From the NCBI RefSeq assembly GCF_004353825.1, contig NZ_SMNA01000001.1, forward strand, positions 124,001 to 188,000: a stretch of 64,000 nucleotides of DNA, in the 5' to 3' direction. This DNA comes from Occultella glacieicola. GTDB taxonomy: Bacteria; Actinomycetota; Actinomycetes; Actinomycetales; Beutenbergiaceae. Below, in pieces: positions 63,167 through 64,000 of the stretch. Every line of letters begins with the position of its first letter. The first letter of the stretch is position 1. The translations under genes and the position numbers were made by a program. Below the pieces are notes generated by a model that did no database searches, was not told the DNA's origin, and worked only from the letters and a program-made list of their open reading frames with translations.

Positions 63167-64000
63167 TGGTGATCTGTCCCGAATGTGGCACCCGCAACGA
63201 GGTCGGGGAGCAGTTCTGTGGGGGCTGCGGCACCTATCTGGAGTGGGAGGAGGCCGAGTCCGAGGAGGCAGCGGAACCGGCACCCCAACCGGAGCCCGAG
63301 CTGGAACCCGAACTTGTGCCGGACCGGGCCCTGAGCCCGGAGCCGGATCTCGCGCACCCCGGGGCGCCGGAACCGGACGGGCCCCGGCCCGCGGAGCCTG
63401 CACGTGCCCTGCCTCCGGACGCGGTGCCGGACCGGCTCCCCGAGCCCGAACGGGTCCCCGAGCCGGCGCCGGGACGGTCCGCGGAGGTGACCCGAGCGAC
63501 CACGCGACCGGCCCCACCGGCGCCCGGCCCGGCCCCGGAACCGGCGCCCGGCCCGGCGCCCGAACCAACGCCCGGCCCGGCCCCCGAACCAACGCCCGGC
63601 CCGGAAGCGCCGCGGACCACGGGACCGGCCCGTGAACCCGTCTCGGCGTCGGAACCGGGCGCGCAGCCGGACCCGGTGCCGGAACCGGCCCCGCAGCCGC
63701 CGGCGGACTCCGCGACCGAGGCTGCGCCGTCGGGCACCGAACCCGCCCGACCCCCCGGCCAACCGCACCAGAACGGCACACCCGACCGGGAGACCGTCGA
63801 GCAGTCCAAACCGGCCGCGATGATCGCACCGGCGCTGGTGGCGCCGCCCGTGCCGCGCAAGCGCCGGAGCACCAGGGACTCCGAGCGACCCGCGTCCGGC
63901 GCCACCGGAGGGCAGCGCCCGGGTGCTCCCGTGCCCGTCGCCGACCAGCCGGGCGCCCAGTCGCCGGGCACCCCGCAGGCGGTGCGGCCGGGGGCGGCCA
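63166..64000 (+). CDS. zinc-ribbon low-complexity CIS protein (cut by window edge)
   Basis: At least 278 residues. It begins with a zinc ribbon of two CxxC pairs (MVICPECGTR, EQFCGGCGTYLEWEE), then a Glu/Pro/Ala-rich disordered region with PGPAPEP repeats, turning basic near 225 (VPRKRRSTRD). The frame runs off the window, so the C-terminal domain is unseen. Its start overlaps the gpI stop (TGATG), so it belongs to the CIS operon. Zinc-ribbon proteins of this kind end the structural block in actinobacterial CIS clusters; function unknown. Confidence 0.8.
   Translation, partial: MVICPECGTRNEVGEQFCGGCGTYLEWEEAESEEAAEPAPQPEPELEPELVPDRALSPEPDLAHPGAPEPDGPRPAEPARALPPDAVPDRLPEPERVPEPAPGRSAEVTRATTRPAPPAPGPAPEPAPGPAPEPTPGPAPEPTPGPEAPRTTGPAREPVSASEPGAQPDPVPEPAPQPPADSATEAAPSGTEPARPPGQPHQNGTPDRETVEQSKPAAMIAPALVAPPVPRKRRSTRDSERPASGATGGQRPGAPVPVADQPGAQSPGTPQAVRPGAA

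Noticed and set aside
1-64000. tRNA, rRNA genes, insertion sequences and phage integrase
   Set aside because: I looked for cloverleaf tRNA ends, rRNA signatures and transposase motifs and saw none, including next to the CIS locus.

Overview
This window is the chromosomal replication-origin region of a high-GC Gram-positive actinobacterium. The order gyrB, DUF721, recF, gnd, dnaN, oriC, dnaA, rpmH, rnpA, yidD, yidC, jag, rsmG, parA, parB is the conserved actinobacterial origin block. The DUF6049-murJ-trxB-trxA run, a kinase-fused MurJ, and a padR-ino1 pair beside a class A penicillin-binding protein point to the order Micrococcales. I cannot name a genus. The window is flipped relative to convention: gyrB to dnaA lie on the minus strand, and rpmH to parB on the plus strand.

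Layout. 1-7.3 kb: replication initiation genes, with oriC between dnaN and dnaA and DnaA-box clusters also upstream of gyrB and between dnaA and rpmH. 7.7-11 kb: rpmH, rnpA, yidD, yidC, jag and rsmG (ribosome, RNase P and membrane insertion). 11-13.4 kb: about 2.4 kb without a credible gene, holding at least ten perfect or degenerate parS sites. 13.4-15.8 kb: parAB. 15.9-28.5 kb: a Ddl-like ATP-grasp ligase, a PLP aminotransferase, thioredoxin and its reductase, the MurJ-pseudokinase fusion, DUF6049, a Nudix hydrolase and the CCA-adding enzyme. 28.6-34.5 kb: an MFS exporter, a sugar or glycerol-3-phosphate type ABC importer without its own ATPase, and a convergent glycerophosphodiesterase. 34.8-41.2 kb: ino1 with its PadR regulator, a class A PBP, and rpsF-ssb-rpsR-rplI.

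41.2-64 kb (running off the right edge): a contractile injection system (CIS, phage-tail-like, of the actinobacterial extracellular-CIS lineage) sits directly after rplI. On the minus strand are a membrane-anchored Ig-like protein and a PAAR tip. On the plus strand are a LuxR-type regulator, an exported beta-propeller/DUF11 protein, DUF4255, an AAA+ ATPase, a DUF4157 metallopeptidase-like protein, sheath, tube, two small assembly proteins, an 1129-residue low-complexity protein, a second tube-type protein, a LysM baseplate protein, a VgrG-like spike, gp25, gpJ and gpI baseplate proteins, and the start of a zinc-ribbon protein. The genes are tightly packed, often overlapping by one to four bases, and would build a sheath-tube-spike-baseplate machine. 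No tail fibre and no conventional helical tape-measure protein lies inside the window. The membrane-spanning protein suggests the particle may dock at the producer's own membrane; that is inference.

All functional calls are from reading the sequence and recalling protein families; no database search was run.
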